Assembly: GCA_021776115.1 (NCBI GenBank)
Contig: JAJFGN010000085.1
Span: 1-64,000, forward strand
DNA: 64,000 bases
DNA from: Kiloniellaceae bacterium
GTDB taxonomy: Bacteria > Pseudomonadota > Alphaproteobacteria > Kiloniellales > J153
Direction: 5' to 3'
The first letter of the stretch is position 1, and the number at the start of each line of letters is the position of its first letter. Shown here piece by piece: positions 17,492 through 27,454 of the stretch. A program made the position numbers and the translations under genes. The notes below the pieces were generated by a model. The model saw only the letters and a list, made by a program, of their open reading frames with translations. It was not told the origin of the DNA and made no database searches.

Positions 17492-18250
17492 TCAGATCCG
17501 GGGCGCGAGGCCCAACAGCCCATTCGCCCCGATCGCTAAATCGAACCGGGGGGTCGTATTCTCCGGTTCGCCGCCGCGCTTCACACGGTCAATGGGGCCG
17601 ACATCGCGGGGCGGATTGACGGCTACCCCCGTTGCGTCATGGCGCAGCAGAATGGCCGGAAAGGTCAGCGCCGCAAAGCGATCGTCGCCATAACGCCAAG
17701 CGTTGAAGTACATCTTGCCATCCCGGCAGCCGACAAAAATCCAGTAGAATTCCTCGGATGCCAGATTCATACCCGGCGGAGGCGGCGAAAAGGCCGCATT
17801 ATTCGTCAGGGCCCGCTCCAGGTCGGCCAGGTCCGAGGCGTCCAGCCGCGCCCGTGCCGTTGTCCAGCCTCCCAGGCCTTCAAGATTGGTGAAAGACAGC
17901 CGCAGCAGGCCGATCCCGCCACCGCCCTGCACCCGCGCGGTGTAAGCCGCGCCGCCGCCGCCCGCCAGGATCTCGTAAACCCGGACCTGGCGATCGTACT
18001 CGCCATTGTAAATCAGGCGGTACTGGCTTGAGGCGCCGGGCACGCAGGCCGCGCGTATGTCGTCGCCGTTAATATAGCTAAACCAAGCGACCTTTTGGGT
18101 CAGGGGCTGCGCGATTCCACCCCGATAGGCGCAGGCAGAAAGGAGGCCAAGTCCAATCAGGCACACGGCGCCTAAGAGAGGGCGCAGTTTCAATCTTTGC
18201 TTAACGCGGTTAGCGCTGCCAAAGCGAAACTTAGGAAAAACACGCATCAT
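17492..18250 (-). CDS. Hypothetical lipoprotein
   Basis: A 252-residue protein with a basic N-terminus, hydrophobic stretch and lipobox LLSAC (Cys about 40), so probably membrane-anchored by lipid. The mature part has RLIYNGEYDRQVRVYEI and FYWIFVGCRDGKMYFNAWRY and a Pro-rich loop (FSPPPPGM). I do not recognise a named domain. It is divergent from the D,D-carboxypeptidase gene at 18331, with a short intergenic gap. Confidence 0.75.
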   Translation of the reverse strand: MMRVFPKFRFGSANRVKQRLKLRPLLGAVCLIGLGLLSACAYRGGIAQPLTQKVAWFSYINGDDIRAACVPGASSQYRLIYNGEYDRQVRVYEILAGGGGAAYTARVQGGGGIGLLRLSFTNLEGLGGWTTARARLDASDLADLERALTNNAAFSPPPPGMNLASEEFYWIFVGCRDGKMYFNAWRYGDDRFAALTFPAILLRHDATGVAVNPPRDVGPIDRVKRGGEPENTTPRFDLAIGANGLLGLAPRI

Positions 18251-18330
18251 TTTTTAACCAAATTGCAAGGGCACAGCCATTACGCTGGACATATCTCGAT
18301 CAAATACCTAGAGTCTTTGCTCAAATCATA

Positions 18331-19677
18331 ATGAGATGGGCTTTTTACTGGGGGCTCCGTTTGTTTCACACTAAAGACTATCGGTTCGGGCAGGTATTTC
18401 GGGGTTTTCGGCTGCGCGCCTGCGCAACCGTACTGGCCACTGCCTTTACGATGCTATTTGCGGCGTCCAATGTCCAGGCGCGTTACGCCTCGGTCGTGGT
18501 GGATTTCGAAACCGGCAAGGTGATCAAAGAGGTCAACGCGGACACGCGCAACTACCCGGCGTCACTGGTCAAGATGATGACCCTGTACATGGCGTTCGAG
18601 GCATTGCAGCTAGGCAACCTCACGCTGGATCAAGAGCTTCCGGTTTCGCGCCGGGCGACCGGCATGCCGCCCTCCAAATTGGGCCTCAAGAAGGGCGACA
18701 CGATCAAGGTCCACGACGTCATCCTGTCCCTGGTGACGAAATCGGCCAACGACGCCGCGGTTGTCATGGCGGAAGCCCTGGGCACAAAGGAAAGCCGCTT
18801 TGCCCAGATGATGACCAAGAAGGCGCGCAAGCTAGGTATGAAGCGAACCAGCTTTCGCAATGCTTCCGGCCTGCCAAACCGGCGCCAACTCAGCACGGCG
18901 CGCGACATGGCCCTCCTGGCGCGCGCGCTGATCCGCGATTTTCCGCAGTACTACGAGTATTTCTCGACCACGGATTTCACCTACAACGACCGCAAGTACC
19001 GCAATCACAATGGATTGTTACGCAACTACGATGGCGCGGATGGCTTGAAGACCGGCTATACCCGGGCGTCCGGGTTCAATTTGGCTGCCTCCGCCGTACG
19101 CAACGGACGGCGCCTGATCGCGGTGGTGTTCGGCGGCCGCTCGACGGCTTCGCGCGACCGGCAGGTTGCCAAGCTGCTCGATCAGGGCTTCGCGGCCGCG
19201 GCGGATCTGCCCCTCATCGCCAGCGCCGGCCCAATAAAGGCGCAAGCGGCGCAGAAAAGAATAGCCAAAGCCAGGATCGCATCGAAGACCTCGTCATCGG
19301 CGCCGACCGACGCCGCACAGCCCGCGCCGGGCCAAGCCGGTGCTGCTCCCAAGGACGAAGCGTCCCCTCAAGCAGGCGGGCGTGAGCTATCCTGGGGGGT
19401 TCAGGTCGGCGCTTACTACCGCTATCGCCTGGCGGAAGACGCGGCGATCAAAGCAGCTGCCAGCATTCCCAAGTTGCTGGCCGATACCCGGGTTCATGTG
19501 CCGTCCATTCGCGGCCAGCGCGGCCGTATCTATAGAGCCCGTCTTCTCGGGCTGAGCCAAGCGGACGCGCGCGGCGCCTGCCGCCAACTCGAGGTCCAGA
19601 AAACCGATTGCCTGGTTGTGAAAAGCAACGCGAGCGTGGCGCTCCAGAAACAAGTCGACGCAATCGCCACCAATTAG
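18331..19677 (+). CDS. D-alanyl-D-alanine carboxypeptidase (DacF-like) with SPOR domain
   Basis: A 448-residue periplasmic penicillin-binding protein of family S11. After a signal region ending near residue 50 (SNVQA), the three active-site motifs are complete: SLVK (78-81), SAN (138-140) and KTG (240-242). A linker rich in Ala/Pro leads to a C-terminal SPOR domain (about 350-430), which binds denuded glycan at division septa. It trims the terminal D-Ala of muropeptides. The SPOR fusion is common in alphaproteobacterial relatives. Confidence 0.92.
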   Translation: MRWAFYWGLRLFHTKDYRFGQVFRGFRLRACATVLATAFTMLFAASNVQARYASVVVDFETGKVIKEVNADTRNYPASLVKMMTLYMAFEALQLGNLTLDQELPVSRRATGMPPSKLGLKKGDTIKVHDVILSLVTKSANDAAVVMAEALGTKESRFAQMMTKKARKLGMKRTSFRNASGLPNRRQLSTARDMALLARALIRDFPQYYEYFSTTDFTYNDRKYRNHNGLLRNYDGADGLKTGYTRASGFNLAASAVRNGRRLIAVVFGGRSTASRDRQVAKLLDQGFAAAADLPLIASAGPIKAQAAQKRIAKARIASKTSSSAPTDAAQPAPGQAGAAPKDEASPQAGGRELSWGVQVGAYYRYRLAEDAAIKAAASIPKLLADTRVHVPSIRGQRGRIYRARLLGLSQADARGACRQLEVQKTDCLVVKSNASVALQKQVDAIATN

Positions 19678-19739
19678 ATTGTTCAGAAGATAGCTGGGCC
19701 GGACCTATTTAGCTTGGCCGCCTGTACTCGGCTGCGTGG

Positions 19740-20351
19740 CTAGATACACGTCGGCGCTCCGGCCGGGACCGTACCAGGCGCCAAGGAGCTAAGCGCTCCG
19801 AAACGCGGGCGGAAAATCGCTTGGTGACGAAGCGTAATAGTCCCAATCAGGTCTGGCGCCACGAAAGGCACGTAGTCGTACACCACCTCGGCGAAGATCG
19901 CAGATTCACCATCCTGCATTGTGAAGCTTGCCGGTAAGGTGGCGGTTCCGCCCGACGTACCAATATCGCTAGTTGCAGTGATGCCGCCGGTGCCCACGCA
20001 CTGCCAACTCACGGATGGGTTGCCACCGGCCTGCGCCACGGAAGAAATGATCACCACACCGGTGCCGGCCATCTCGAACGGCTGCATAACGAAGTCTGCG
20101 GCCTGATAAAGGTTCGCGACCTGCGTCAAACTGATCGTCGAATCTGTCTGCGCAATCAAATCGGACATTGAAACAGCGGTCCGGTTCAATTTTTGCTGCA
20201 GCAAGGTATAGCGCCCGACCTCAACGCCGCTCAAGATGATCCCAGTGAGAACCGGTAAGAGAACGGCCATCTCCGCCAGGACGCTACCGCTGCGCTCAGC
20301 AGCGAAACGGCGCCAGTGGCGGCGAGCGAAATCGTGGACTTTGCTTAACAT
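19740..20351 (-). CDS. TadE-family pseudopilin-like protein
   Basis: A 203-residue protein with the TadE-like N-terminus: short basic segment, then RSGSVLAEMAVLLPVLTGIILSGVEVGRY, where the Glu after the hydrophobic start matches pseudopilin processing motifs. The remainder would be periplasmic, with Cys in WQCVG and near the C-terminus. Tad genes build Flp-type adhesive pili. Its ATG overlaps the stop of the upstream TadE-like gene by several bases, so the pair is coupled. Confidence 0.8.
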   Translation of the reverse strand: MLSKVHDFARRHWRRFAAERSGSVLAEMAVLLPVLTGIILSGVEVGRYTLLQQKLNRTAVSMSDLIAQTDSTISLTQVANLYQAADFVMQPFEMAGTGVVIISSVAQAGGNPSVSWQCVGTGGITATSDIGTSGGTATLPASFTMQDGESAIFAEVVYDYVPFVAPDLIGTITLRHQAIFRPRFGALSSLAPGTVPAGAPTCI

Positions 20352-20968
20352 CCGGTTGTCCCCGCGCCTGCCGGACCCGACAACACAGCGGCCGGCGTAC
20401 CAAACGGCTCGTTACGCACCGCGACGCTCACCGACAAAGGAATCGTACCGTCCGGCCCGAAGATACGTCCCACCATAGGCGTGAGCCCCGCCCAATTGTA
20501 AAACACTTGATAGAGCACAATGGAGCCCGGCCCGCCTAAACCGGACGCGGCCATGTCCGGATCCCAGGAAAGGTTGCCATTAACGTCGGTATAGGGCTCG
20601 CCCGGGTCATATGAACCGTTGTCGTTGTCGTCCACGTACGGCTCTGGCTGGCCAATGGAATCGAAGCAAGGATAGACAGCGGTCGTGATCGTGACGTTGT
20701 TTATATCAACCAGCCCGATCGTCGCGTCTTGGATCTCTTGCCGGATCGCGTCGGTCCGCGTAATCCCGGCGGGTTGAAATCCGGTTCGGCCAAGCCGCGA
20801 GGCGTTCTGCAGCCCCCCTTCCATCAAAGACGTGACGAAAAGTACCATCATAAGGTCGATGATGCCGGCGACTGCCAGAAAAACGATCGGGGCGGCAAAG
20901 GCGAATTCGGTCAGCGAGCTACCATTGTCGGACCGCAATAACCGCCGCCAAAAACAGCGAATATTCAT
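20345..20968 (-). CDS. TadE-family pilus assembly protein with EF-hand-like loop
   Basis: A 207-residue TadE-like protein: NGSSLTEFAFAAPIVFLAVAGIIDLMMVLF is the conserved TadE segment with the Glu after the processing site. Unusually, the periplasmic part contains DDNDNGSYDPGE, fitting a 12-residue EF-hand loop (acidic 1, 3, 5, 9, 12), followed by a second acidic DVNGN turn. That suggests calcium binding, which is inferred. First gene of the minus-strand pair, fed by the AT-rich intergenic region. Confidence 0.8.
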   Translation of the reverse strand: MNIRCFWRRLLRSDNGSSLTEFAFAAPIVFLAVAGIIDLMMVLFVTSLMEGGLQNASRLGRTGFQPAGITRTDAIRQEIQDATIGLVDINNVTITTAVYPCFDSIGQPEPYVDDNDNGSYDPGEPYTDVNGNLSWDPDMAASGLGGPGSIVLYQVFYNWAGLTPMVGRIFGPDGTIPLSVSVAVRNEPFGTPAAVLSGPAGAGTTGC

Positions 20969-21266
20969 ATCCGCTCTCGTCCTTTAAAATTCATCATCCG
21001 TAAAGCGCGCTTGAGCCCGGTTTCCCCGGGTACTTTGCAATCTCATGGGTACGATTGTGGCGGGTAGGAATTAACGAGTCGTTAAAGTGAAATATAAACA
21101 AAGGTAACAGCAAATAATACAAATCGAATATAATTAAAAGTATAATAATAGGAAAATTTATCACAATATATTATATACAATTGCTTTATTTATTAATTTT
21201 CCATTTATATTTCTGCATCAAGATGACGCTGGGCGAAAAGAACCCAGTCATGGATGAGGTGCGAAC
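20969..21266. promoter_or_regulatory. Extremely AT-rich divergent region between tadE-like and tadG-like genes
   Basis: About 21080-21210 is mostly A/T in a genome otherwise near 65% GC, with runs such as TATATTATATACAATTG. It must hold the promoters of both divergent transcripts; several TATAAT-like boxes are possible, so I do not choose one. Such tracts are typical targets of nucleoid xenogeneic silencers. No gene is seen here. Confidence 0.6.
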
Positions 21267-22724
21267 GTGATCGCTTCAATTTTCAGGCGTTTCCGCCATG
21301 CCGGCCGAGACCTTCTCAAGGACGAAAAGGGCGGCCTTAGTATGTTCATGGCCGTCGGTGTTGTCGCATTCGTCGGCATCGCAGGTGTCAGCGTAGATGC
21401 CATGCGGGGCTACCTGGTGCAGTCTCGCTTGTCCAGCGCACTTGACGCGGCCGGCTTGGCCGGCGCGCGGGTTATGTATTCGCCGACGCGCGACGCCGAT
21501 ATTCAGATGTTTTTCGATTCGAACTTTCCGGCTGGCTACATGGGGGCGAACGTAACCGGACCGACCTTTAGCGTGGACGCCGCTAATGAGGTCCTGACGC
21601 TGACCGCGCAGGCCACGATTAACACGACACTGACACAGATCCTCGGTTACGACAGCTTCACAGTGGCCGCGACATCAGAGATCACGCGGGAAACGGAGAT
21701 GCTGGATGTTGTTCTTGCGATCGATATGTCAGGTTCGATGGGCTTCTCGCTCGATGGCGGCACACGTATCGACGCAGCCCGCGACGCGGCGCTGGAACTA
21801 GTCAACATTCTATACGGCGAGGACGGACTGGCGCCGCTTCTAAATATCGGCCTGGTTCCCTGGAGCGGCAAGGTCAACGTCACCCGCAATGGCATCCCCT
21901 TCGATCCGGGCGCGACCGTCACGGCCCCGGTGACGACTTTCACCCATCCGATCGCCGGCGGCAGCCAGAGCAACGTCTATCTCCCCAACAATTCGCCGGT
22001 GCCTCTACTTGCTCCGCCACCGGCCGACTGGAAGGGCTGTGTTTACACCCGCTATCTGGAGGATGGCTTCACCAACGACGCGGACCTCGACGTCGGGCCA
22101 GTGACAGCAGTCGGCGGCAAGGATTGGCCGGCCTGGGAATACATTGGCGCGGAGGGCGAACCGGTCCCAGGTAGCGCCGAATGCACCCGCTCGCCAAACT
22201 CTTTTCAGGACTGCACCTCCTGCCTGACGCATGGCATCACGCCCTTGCAGAGCACGAAGGCCGGTATCGACGCCGCGATCAATGAGCTGGTCGCGCCGAC
22301 CGGCTCCACCGAAATCTTAGGTGGGCTCGCTTGGGCATGGCGGGTGCTTGTCCCCGAGGCCCCCTTCACGGAGGCCGAGATCAACCCAGCCGGGCAGCGA
22401 ACACAGGCAATTATCCTGCTGACCGACGGCCAGTACACGAGCTGGTGGGGCGATGCTTACAAAACCCAGTTCGGATTCAACACCGCCGCGCAAGGGCAAG
22501 CCGAACCGCGCTTGCGCAGCCTGGCGACGAAGATCAAAGACTCCGGCGTGGTGATCTACACGATCCAGTTCGCCAACACCGACGGCGATCTAGCGGACCT
22601 GATGAAGGACGTTGCCTCCGGCCCCGACGCGCCGTTCTACAACCCGGCCCCAACCGCGGCGGAGCTTCAAGATGTGTTCCGCGAAGTCGCGAACGACCTG
22701 TCGCAGCTCAGGCTCTCCATGTAG
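21267..22724 (+). CDS. TadG-like pilus assembly protein with VWA domain
   Basis: A 485-residue protein. The N-terminal TadG segment (EKGGLSMFMAVGVVAFVGIAGVSVDAMRGY) is a membrane anchor; a von Willebrand factor A domain follows with MIDAS motif DMSGS (153-157) and a later TDGQYTSWW. Three Cys pairs in the middle (CVYTRY, CTRSPNSFQDCTSC) may form disulphides. The start is a GTG preceded by GAGG. TadG-type proteins are associated with Flp pilus assembly; the rest of a tad locus is not in this window. Confidence 0.85.
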   Translation: MIASIFRRFRHAGRDLLKDEKGGLSMFMAVGVVAFVGIAGVSVDAMRGYLVQSRLSSALDAAGLAGARVMYSPTRDADIQMFFDSNFPAGYMGANVTGPTFSVDAANEVLTLTAQATINTTLTQILGYDSFTVAATSEITRETEMLDVVLAIDMSGSMGFSLDGGTRIDAARDAALELVNILYGEDGLAPLLNIGLVPWSGKVNVTRNGIPFDPGATVTAPVTTFTHPIAGGSQSNVYLPNNSPVPLLAPPPADWKGCVYTRYLEDGFTNDADLDVGPVTAVGGKDWPAWEYIGAEGEPVPGSAECTRSPNSFQDCTSCLTHGITPLQSTKAGIDAAINELVAPTGSTEILGGLAWAWRVLVPEAPFTEAEINPAGQRTQAIILLTDGQYTSWWGDAYKTQFGFNTAAQGQAEPRLRSLATKIKDSGVVIYTIQFANTDGDLADLMKDVASGPDAPFYNPAPTAAELQDVFREVANDLSQLRLSM

Positions 22725-22817
22725 GTGTTTCAAGCTTTGGCGGCGTAAGAATTTTCGCTAGGTTGCCGACCCGGTACCGAATTCCTCTGGAAAATCGGTA
22801 CCGGGCCGTTTCTTTTT

Positions 22818-24254
22818 TTAAGAAGCCGTCATCGATTCCAGATCGTCGGGAACCGGCAGACCGCTTGCGAGTATCTGCTCCGTGAGCGCCGCGATCAGGC
22901 GCTTTAGACCTTCGGCATCGGAAGACTCGCAGCGGGCGACCAGAACATCCTGCGTGTTGGACGCGCGAAGCAGCCACCACCCGTCTTGCGTGCGCACCCG
23001 CACCCCGTCGATCCCATTTACGTCCGCCTGTTTGGCCTCGAGACGGGCTCGCACCTCTTCGATCGCCGGGCGCTTGCGCGCCTCGGGGCAAGGAAAGCGG
23101 ATCTCCGGCGTATTGATGACCTGCGGCAGGGAATCACGAAACGCCGCCAAGCTTTCGGTCGAACGGCTCAACAGCTCGATCAAGCGAATGGCGGCGTAGG
23201 GCGCATCGTCGAAACCGAAGTAACGGTCCGCGAAAAAGATATGTCCCGATACCTCGCCGGCCAGAATTGCACCGGTTTCAGCCATCTTCGCTTTGATTAA
23301 GGAATGCCCGGTCTTCCACATGATCGGTGTGCCGCCGGCGCGCGCCAGATCGTCGAAGAGGATCTGGCTGGACTTGACGTCCGCGATGATCGTGGCGCCG
23401 GGCCGCCGCGACAGGACATCGCGGCCATACAGTATCATGAGCTGATCGCCCCACAGGATCCGGCCCTTTTCGTCAATCACGCCGATGCGGTCGCCGTCGC
23501 CATCGAAGGCGATGCCAAAATCGCAGGCATTGTCCAGGACGCAAGCCTTCAACTGCTCCAGATTCTTGGGCACGGTCGGGTCCGGGTGGTGAGCCGGAAA
23601 GGTGCCATCGATCGTCTCGTTGAGCAGAATGTGCTCGCCCGGCAGACGCGCGGCCGCGGCGGCCATGACCGCGCCCGCGGCGCCGTTACCGGCATCCCAG
23701 GCTACCTTTAGACCCTTGGCCCCTCCCTCGAAGCCCTGAACGAGGCGCGCCACATAATCGTCGAAGACGCTTTGCTCGCGCGACCGGCCGGCGCCGGTCT
23801 CGAAGTCGCCCACGGCCGCGATCCGGCCCAGATCTTGAATGTCCTCACCGAAGAACGACGCCTTGCCGAGCATCATCTTGAAGCCGTTATAGTCCGGCGG
23901 ATTGTGCGACCCGGTGATCATGATGCCGGCATCCGCCTCCAGGTTATAGACGGCGAAATACAGCATCGGAGTCGGGCCGAGGCCGATTCTCATGACCTCC
24001 AATCCACAGGCGGTGAGGCCTTGCACCACCGCCGCTTCGATCTCGGGCGAAGAAAGCCGGCCATCATACCCGATGCATACCGTCGAGCCGCCGGCGCGGC
24101 GGACCCGGGTTCCGAAGGCACGTCCTAGGGATTGTGCGTCGGCTATGGAAAGCGTCTGTCCGACGATACCGCGCACATCGTATTCGCGCAGGATGGTCGG
24201 ATCGAAGCGGTGCGTTTCCGGCAAGGCCCCCGGCGCCGCCTCGTTAACTGGCAA
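22818..24254 (-). CDS. Phosphomannomutase/phosphoglucomutase
   Basis: A 478-residue alpha-D-phosphohexomutase, similar in length to Pseudomonas AlgC. Motifs: phosphoserine loop [11 protein letters not shown] (Ser about 116), metal loop DGDGDR, sugar-binding GEVSGHIFF, and a C-terminal phosphate-binding [12 protein letters not shown]. It interconverts 1- and 6-phosphates of mannose or glucose for polysaccharide precursors. No in-frame ATG exists at the family N-terminus; the best start is a TTG at 24254 overlapping the stop of the UDP-glucose dehydrogenase gene, implying coupling. Confidence 0.9.
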   Translation of the reverse strand: MPVNEAAPGALPETHRFDPTILREYDVRGIVGQTLSIADAQSLGRAFGTRVRRAGGSTVCIGYDGRLSSPEIEAAVVQGLTACGLEVMRIGLGPTPMLYFAVYNLEADAGIMITGSHNPPDYNGFKMMLGKASFFGEDIQDLGRIAAVGDFETGAGRSREQSVFDDYVARLVQGFEGGAKGLKVAWDAGNGAAGAVMAAAAARLPGEHILLNETIDGTFPAHHPDPTVPKNLEQLKACVLDNACDFGIAFDGDGDRIGVIDEKGRILWGDQLMILYGRDVLSRRPGATIIADVKSSQILFDDLARAGGTPIMWKTGHSLIKAKMAETGAILAGEVSGHIFFADRYFGFDDAPYAAIRLIELLSRSTESLAAFRDSLPQVINTPEIRFPCPEARKRPAIEEVRARLEAKQADVNGIDGVRVRTQDGWWLLRASNTQDVLVARCESSDAEGLKRLIAALTEQILASGLPVPDDLESMTAS

Positions 24255-25578
24255 GGTGGGTCTCCCGCTCGCGGTAAGGCCGGCCGATGCAGGAATAATC
24301 GAAACCGGCGGCGGCCATTTCCGCCGGGTCGTAGATGTTCCTAAGGTCAATCATGATCGGCGTCTTCATTGCCTCCTTGACGCGCGCAAAGTCCAGGGCA
24401 CGGAAGGCGTTCCATTCCGTCACGATCACCAAGGCGTCGGCCTCGGTCATCGCCTCGTAGGCGCCCTCGCAATACTCGACGCCGTTCATCAACGTCTTTG
24501 CTTCTTCGATGCCTTGTGGATCGTAGGCTCGAACCGATGCGCCCGCGGCCTGAAGCGCCGGAATGATGTCCAGGCTGGGCGCGTCCCGCATGTCGTCGGT
24601 GTTCGGCTTGAAGGTTAAGCCCAGGACCGCGATGGTCTTGCCCTTAACCGAGCCGCCGCATTGCGCGATCACCCTCTGCGCCATGTTCTTTTTGCGTTCG
24701 GCGTTGATCTCGACTACGGACTCGACGATCCGCAGGGGCGCGCCCGCTTGTTGTGCGGTTCGCGCCAGCGCGATGGTGTCCTTGGGAAAACACGAGCCGC
24801 CGTACCCCGGACCGGCATGCAGGAACTTCCGGCCGATGCGTCCGTCCAGGCCAATGCCGCGGGCCACGTCGTGCACATCGCCGCCGACCTTTTCGCACAA
24901 GTCGGCAATCTCATTAATGAAGGTGATCTTGGCGGCCAGGAATGCGTTGGCCGCGTACTTAGTCAGCTCAGCCGATGCGACCGAGGTATGAACAATAGGG
25001 GTTTCAATAAGATATAGCGGCCGATAAATGCGTTGCATCATTTCCCGGGCGCGCTCGGATTCGGTCCCGATGATCACCCGATCCGGGCGCATGAAATCGC
25101 CAATCGCCGCCCCTTCGCGTAGAAACTCGGGATTGGAAACGACGTCGAAATCGGCGTCCGGCCGGGTTTCGCGAATTATCCGCGCGATCTCGGCCCCGGT
25201 GCCGACCGGCACGGTCGATTTCGTTACGACCACGAGGTAGCCGGTCATCGCCTCCGCGATGTCGCGCGCGGCGGCATGGACATAGCTCAGATCGGCGAAA
25301 CCGTCGCCGCGGCGGCTAGGCGTCCCAACCGCGATGAAAACAGCGTCGGCCGCGCCGACCGCTTCTTTCAGATCGGTAGAAAACGTCAAGCGGCCCCCGG
25401 CCACGTTGCGTTCTATCAGTTCGTCCAGCCCTGGCTCGTAAATCGGGACCTCGCCCCTGCGCAGACGCTCGATTTTGCCCGCGTCCAAATCGATGCAAGC
25501 CACCTCGATCCCGAACTCGGAAAAACAGGCGCCGGAAACCAGGCCGACATAACCGGCGCCGATCATCGCGATTCGCAT
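24244..25578 (-). CDS. ugd: UDP-glucose 6-dehydrogenase
   Basis: A 444-residue UDP-glucose/GDP-mannose dehydrogenase family enzyme: Rossmann start [21 protein letters not shown], catalytic Cys 263 in GGSCFPKDT, then the UDP-binding C-terminal domain with [14 protein letters not shown]. It oxidises UDP-glucose to UDP-glucuronate for surface polysaccharides. It sits between galU (upstream) and phosphomannomutase (downstream), a nucleotide-sugar operon. Confidence 0.94.
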   Translation of the reverse strand: MRIAMIGAGYVGLVSGACFSEFGIEVACIDLDAGKIERLRRGEVPIYEPGLDELIERNVAGGRLTFSTDLKEAVGAADAVFIAVGTPSRRGDGFADLSYVHAAARDIAEAMTGYLVVVTKSTVPVGTGAEIARIIRETRPDADFDVVSNPEFLREGAAIGDFMRPDRVIIGTESERAREMMQRIYRPLYLIETPIVHTSVASAELTKYAANAFLAAKITFINEIADLCEKVGGDVHDVARGIGLDGRIGRKFLHAGPGYGGSCFPKDTIALARTAQQAGAPLRIVESVVEINAERKKNMAQRVIAQCGGSVKGKTIAVLGLTFKPNTDDMRDAPSLDIIPALQAAGASVRAYDPQGIEEAKTLMNGVEYCEGAYEAMTEADALVIVTEWNAFRALDFARVKEAMKTPIMIDLRNIYDPAEMAAAGFDYSCIGRPYRERETHLAS

Positions 25579-25604
25579 TCAGCAAACTCCGTTGAAGGTT
25601 TCGT

Positions 25605-26522
25605 TCACTTGGCCAAAGCATCCTCGCCAGACTGGCAAGCCTTGGCATAACGCCCCAAGATGGCCGTCATGTCTTCGCGTAAATCGTCGCGCGCCAAGGC
25701 AAAAGCTATGTTCGCCTCAAGAAAGCCGGCCTTGTTTCCGCAATCGAAACGCCGGCCATCGAAGCGCAGGCCATGGAAGGGCTCCCGCCCGATGGTACGC
25801 GCAATGGCATCGGTCAACTGAATCTCGCCACCGGCCCCGGCCTCCTGCCGGTCCAGTTCAACAAACACCGATGGATCCAAGATATAGCGGCCGATAATAG
25901 AGAGGGTCGAGGGCGCGGCTTCGGGCGCCGGTTTTTCGACCAAACCCTTGGCGGCGGTGAGTTTACCCTCCTCGCCGACGACGTCGAGGATGCCGTATCG
26001 GTTGGTCTCCTCCCGCGGCACATCCATGACCGCCGCCATGTTGCCGCCAACCGTTACATAGGCGTCGATCATCTGTTTTAAGCACGGTTCCTTGGCCATA
26101 ACCAAGTCATCGGCCAGCAAGACCGCGACCGCTTCATCGCCGCGGATCAAACGTCGCGCGCACCAAACGGCATGGCCCAAGCCGAGGGGCTCTTGCTGGC
26201 GAATGTAAGCCACTTGCCCGGGCTCGAGCATCATGTCCTGAACGGCGCGCAGCTCCGCCTCCTTGCCGCGCGCGCTCAACGCATTGGACAGCTCGGCACC
26301 ATGATCGAAATGATCCTCGATCGCCGTCTTACCGCGACCGGTCACGAAAATGAATTCTTCGATCCCGGAGGCCCGGGCCTCCTCGACCGCATACTGAATC
26401 AAAGGCTTATCGACGACAGGAAGCATTTCCTTGGGCATCGCCTTGGTCGCCGGCAAAAACCGGGTCCCAAGGCCGCCGACGGGGAATATCGCGGTACGTG
26501 GTGGGCGTCGCATGCTGCTCAT
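25605..26522 (-). CDS. galU: UTP--glucose-1-phosphate uridylyltransferase
   Basis: A 305-residue nucleotidyltransferase with the GalU signature FPVGGLGTRFLPATKAMPKEMLPVVDKPLIQYAVEE split over the first 50 residues, and GLRFDGRRFDCGNKAGF near the end. It makes UDP-glucose, the substrate of the next gene, ugd. The start is either the ATG at 26522 or the one at 26513 (MRRPPRTAIFPV); the ORF-track start is further out. No strong Shine-Dalgarno decides. Confidence 0.94.
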   Translation of the reverse strand: MSSMRRPPRTAIFPVGGLGTRFLPATKAMPKEMLPVVDKPLIQYAVEEARASGIEEFIFVTGRGKTAIEDHFDHGAELSNALSARGKEAELRAVQDMMLEPGQVAYIRQQEPLGLGHAVWCARRLIRGDEAVAVLLADDLVMAKEPCLKQMIDAYVTVGGNMAAVMDVPREETNRYGILDVVGEEGKLTAAKGLVEKPAPEAAPSTLSIIGRYILDPSVFVELDRQEAGAGGEIQLTDAIARTIGREPFHGLRFDGRRFDCGNKAGFLEANIAFALARDDLREDMTAILGRYAKACQSGEDALAK

Positions 26523-26709
26523 GTACGGTTTGGGTGATTTGCGCTGGCTAGGCTCACGGCCCGCCTCCAAGCGAGGCCAGGCGAATTAGCCATGTCTGCA
26601 CTCGAATATCAAGCAAACGTAAATTTACCATAAGCGCGATGGGCTCGACAGGGAGCTTTATGCAAATATCTGATTTATCTAATTTATTTCTCGCCGCGCG
26701 GGCACGCGC

Positions 26710-27432
26710 TCAGGCGCCGAGCAAAAGATCCTTGGCCTGATTAATCTTGGCGGCCAGGTAATTGGATCCGCCGTGATCGGGATGCAGCTTTTGCATCAAG
26801 CGGCGGTGGGATTGGCGGATTTCCGCGGGCGTCGCGCCGGACTTGAGACCGAGGATGTCATACGCCTCTTCCCGGGTCATTTGGCCATTGGACGCCGAGC
26901 CCTGCTCCTGGCCCTCCTCTCCGGGCGAACCAGCCCCGGCCGCTTCGCGCCACTGGGCACCCTGGCGCCGGTCTAAATACGCCTCCAAAACGGCGGTCGA
27001 TTGCGGGTCGCTGGCGCGGCACTCGCGCCATAGGGCCAGAAGGTCCTCCATCGTCAGGTCGCCCAGGCGCCGCCCAAGAAATTGGCCTTCGGCCACCACC
27101 CCGTCCATTTCGCCGGTATCGTGATCCAGGGTCATGTGCAGCATTCGGGTCCGGATTGACGAGCTCTGTCCGGGGCTCGGTCCCCGCGCCGCCTTGATCT
27201 GGTGCCAGATCGCGCGCCAGCGCAGCAAGAGAGGGATCATCATCGGCGCGGCGACGGCGGCCAGGGCCTGGCGCCCACCCCATAACAAGTAGCCGCCCAG
27301 CACCAAACCTGCGCCGGCCGCGGCCCAGCGCAAGACACCGATCACCTTGCGCGGCTCAGCCGCGATGAACCAGCGCGCGAGCAGCAAAAAGCCGACCAAG
27401 AGGCTCAAGCCCAAGATGAAATAGGCAATCAA
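26710..27432 (-). CDS. Membrane-anchored DnaJ-domain protein
   Basis: A 240-residue protein with two N-terminal hydrophobic segments (about 1-22 and 35-70), a conserved DUF-like middle (MLHMTLDHDTGEMDGVVAEGQFLG) and a C-terminal J domain (EEAYDILGLKSGATPAEIRQSHRRLMQKLHPDHGG) containing HPD. The layout resembles Tim14/Pam18-like bacterial proteins. The HPD motif should stimulate an Hsp70 ATPase at the inner membrane. It follows the VWA gene by about 22 bases, probably co-transcribed. Confidence 0.88.
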   Translation of the reverse strand: MIAYFILGLSLLVGFLLLARWFIAAEPRKVIGVLRWAAAGAGLVLGGYLLWGGRQALAAVAAPMMIPLLLRWRAIWHQIKAARGPSPGQSSSIRTRMLHMTLDHDTGEMDGVVAEGQFLGRRLGDLTMEDLLALWRECRASDPQSTAVLEAYLDRRQGAQWREAAGAGSPGEEGQEQGSASNGQMTREEAYDILGLKSGATPAEIRQSHRRLMQKLHPDHGGSNYLAAKINQAKDLLLGA

Positions 27433-27454
27433 GATAATCTACCTCTTGCCCGGC

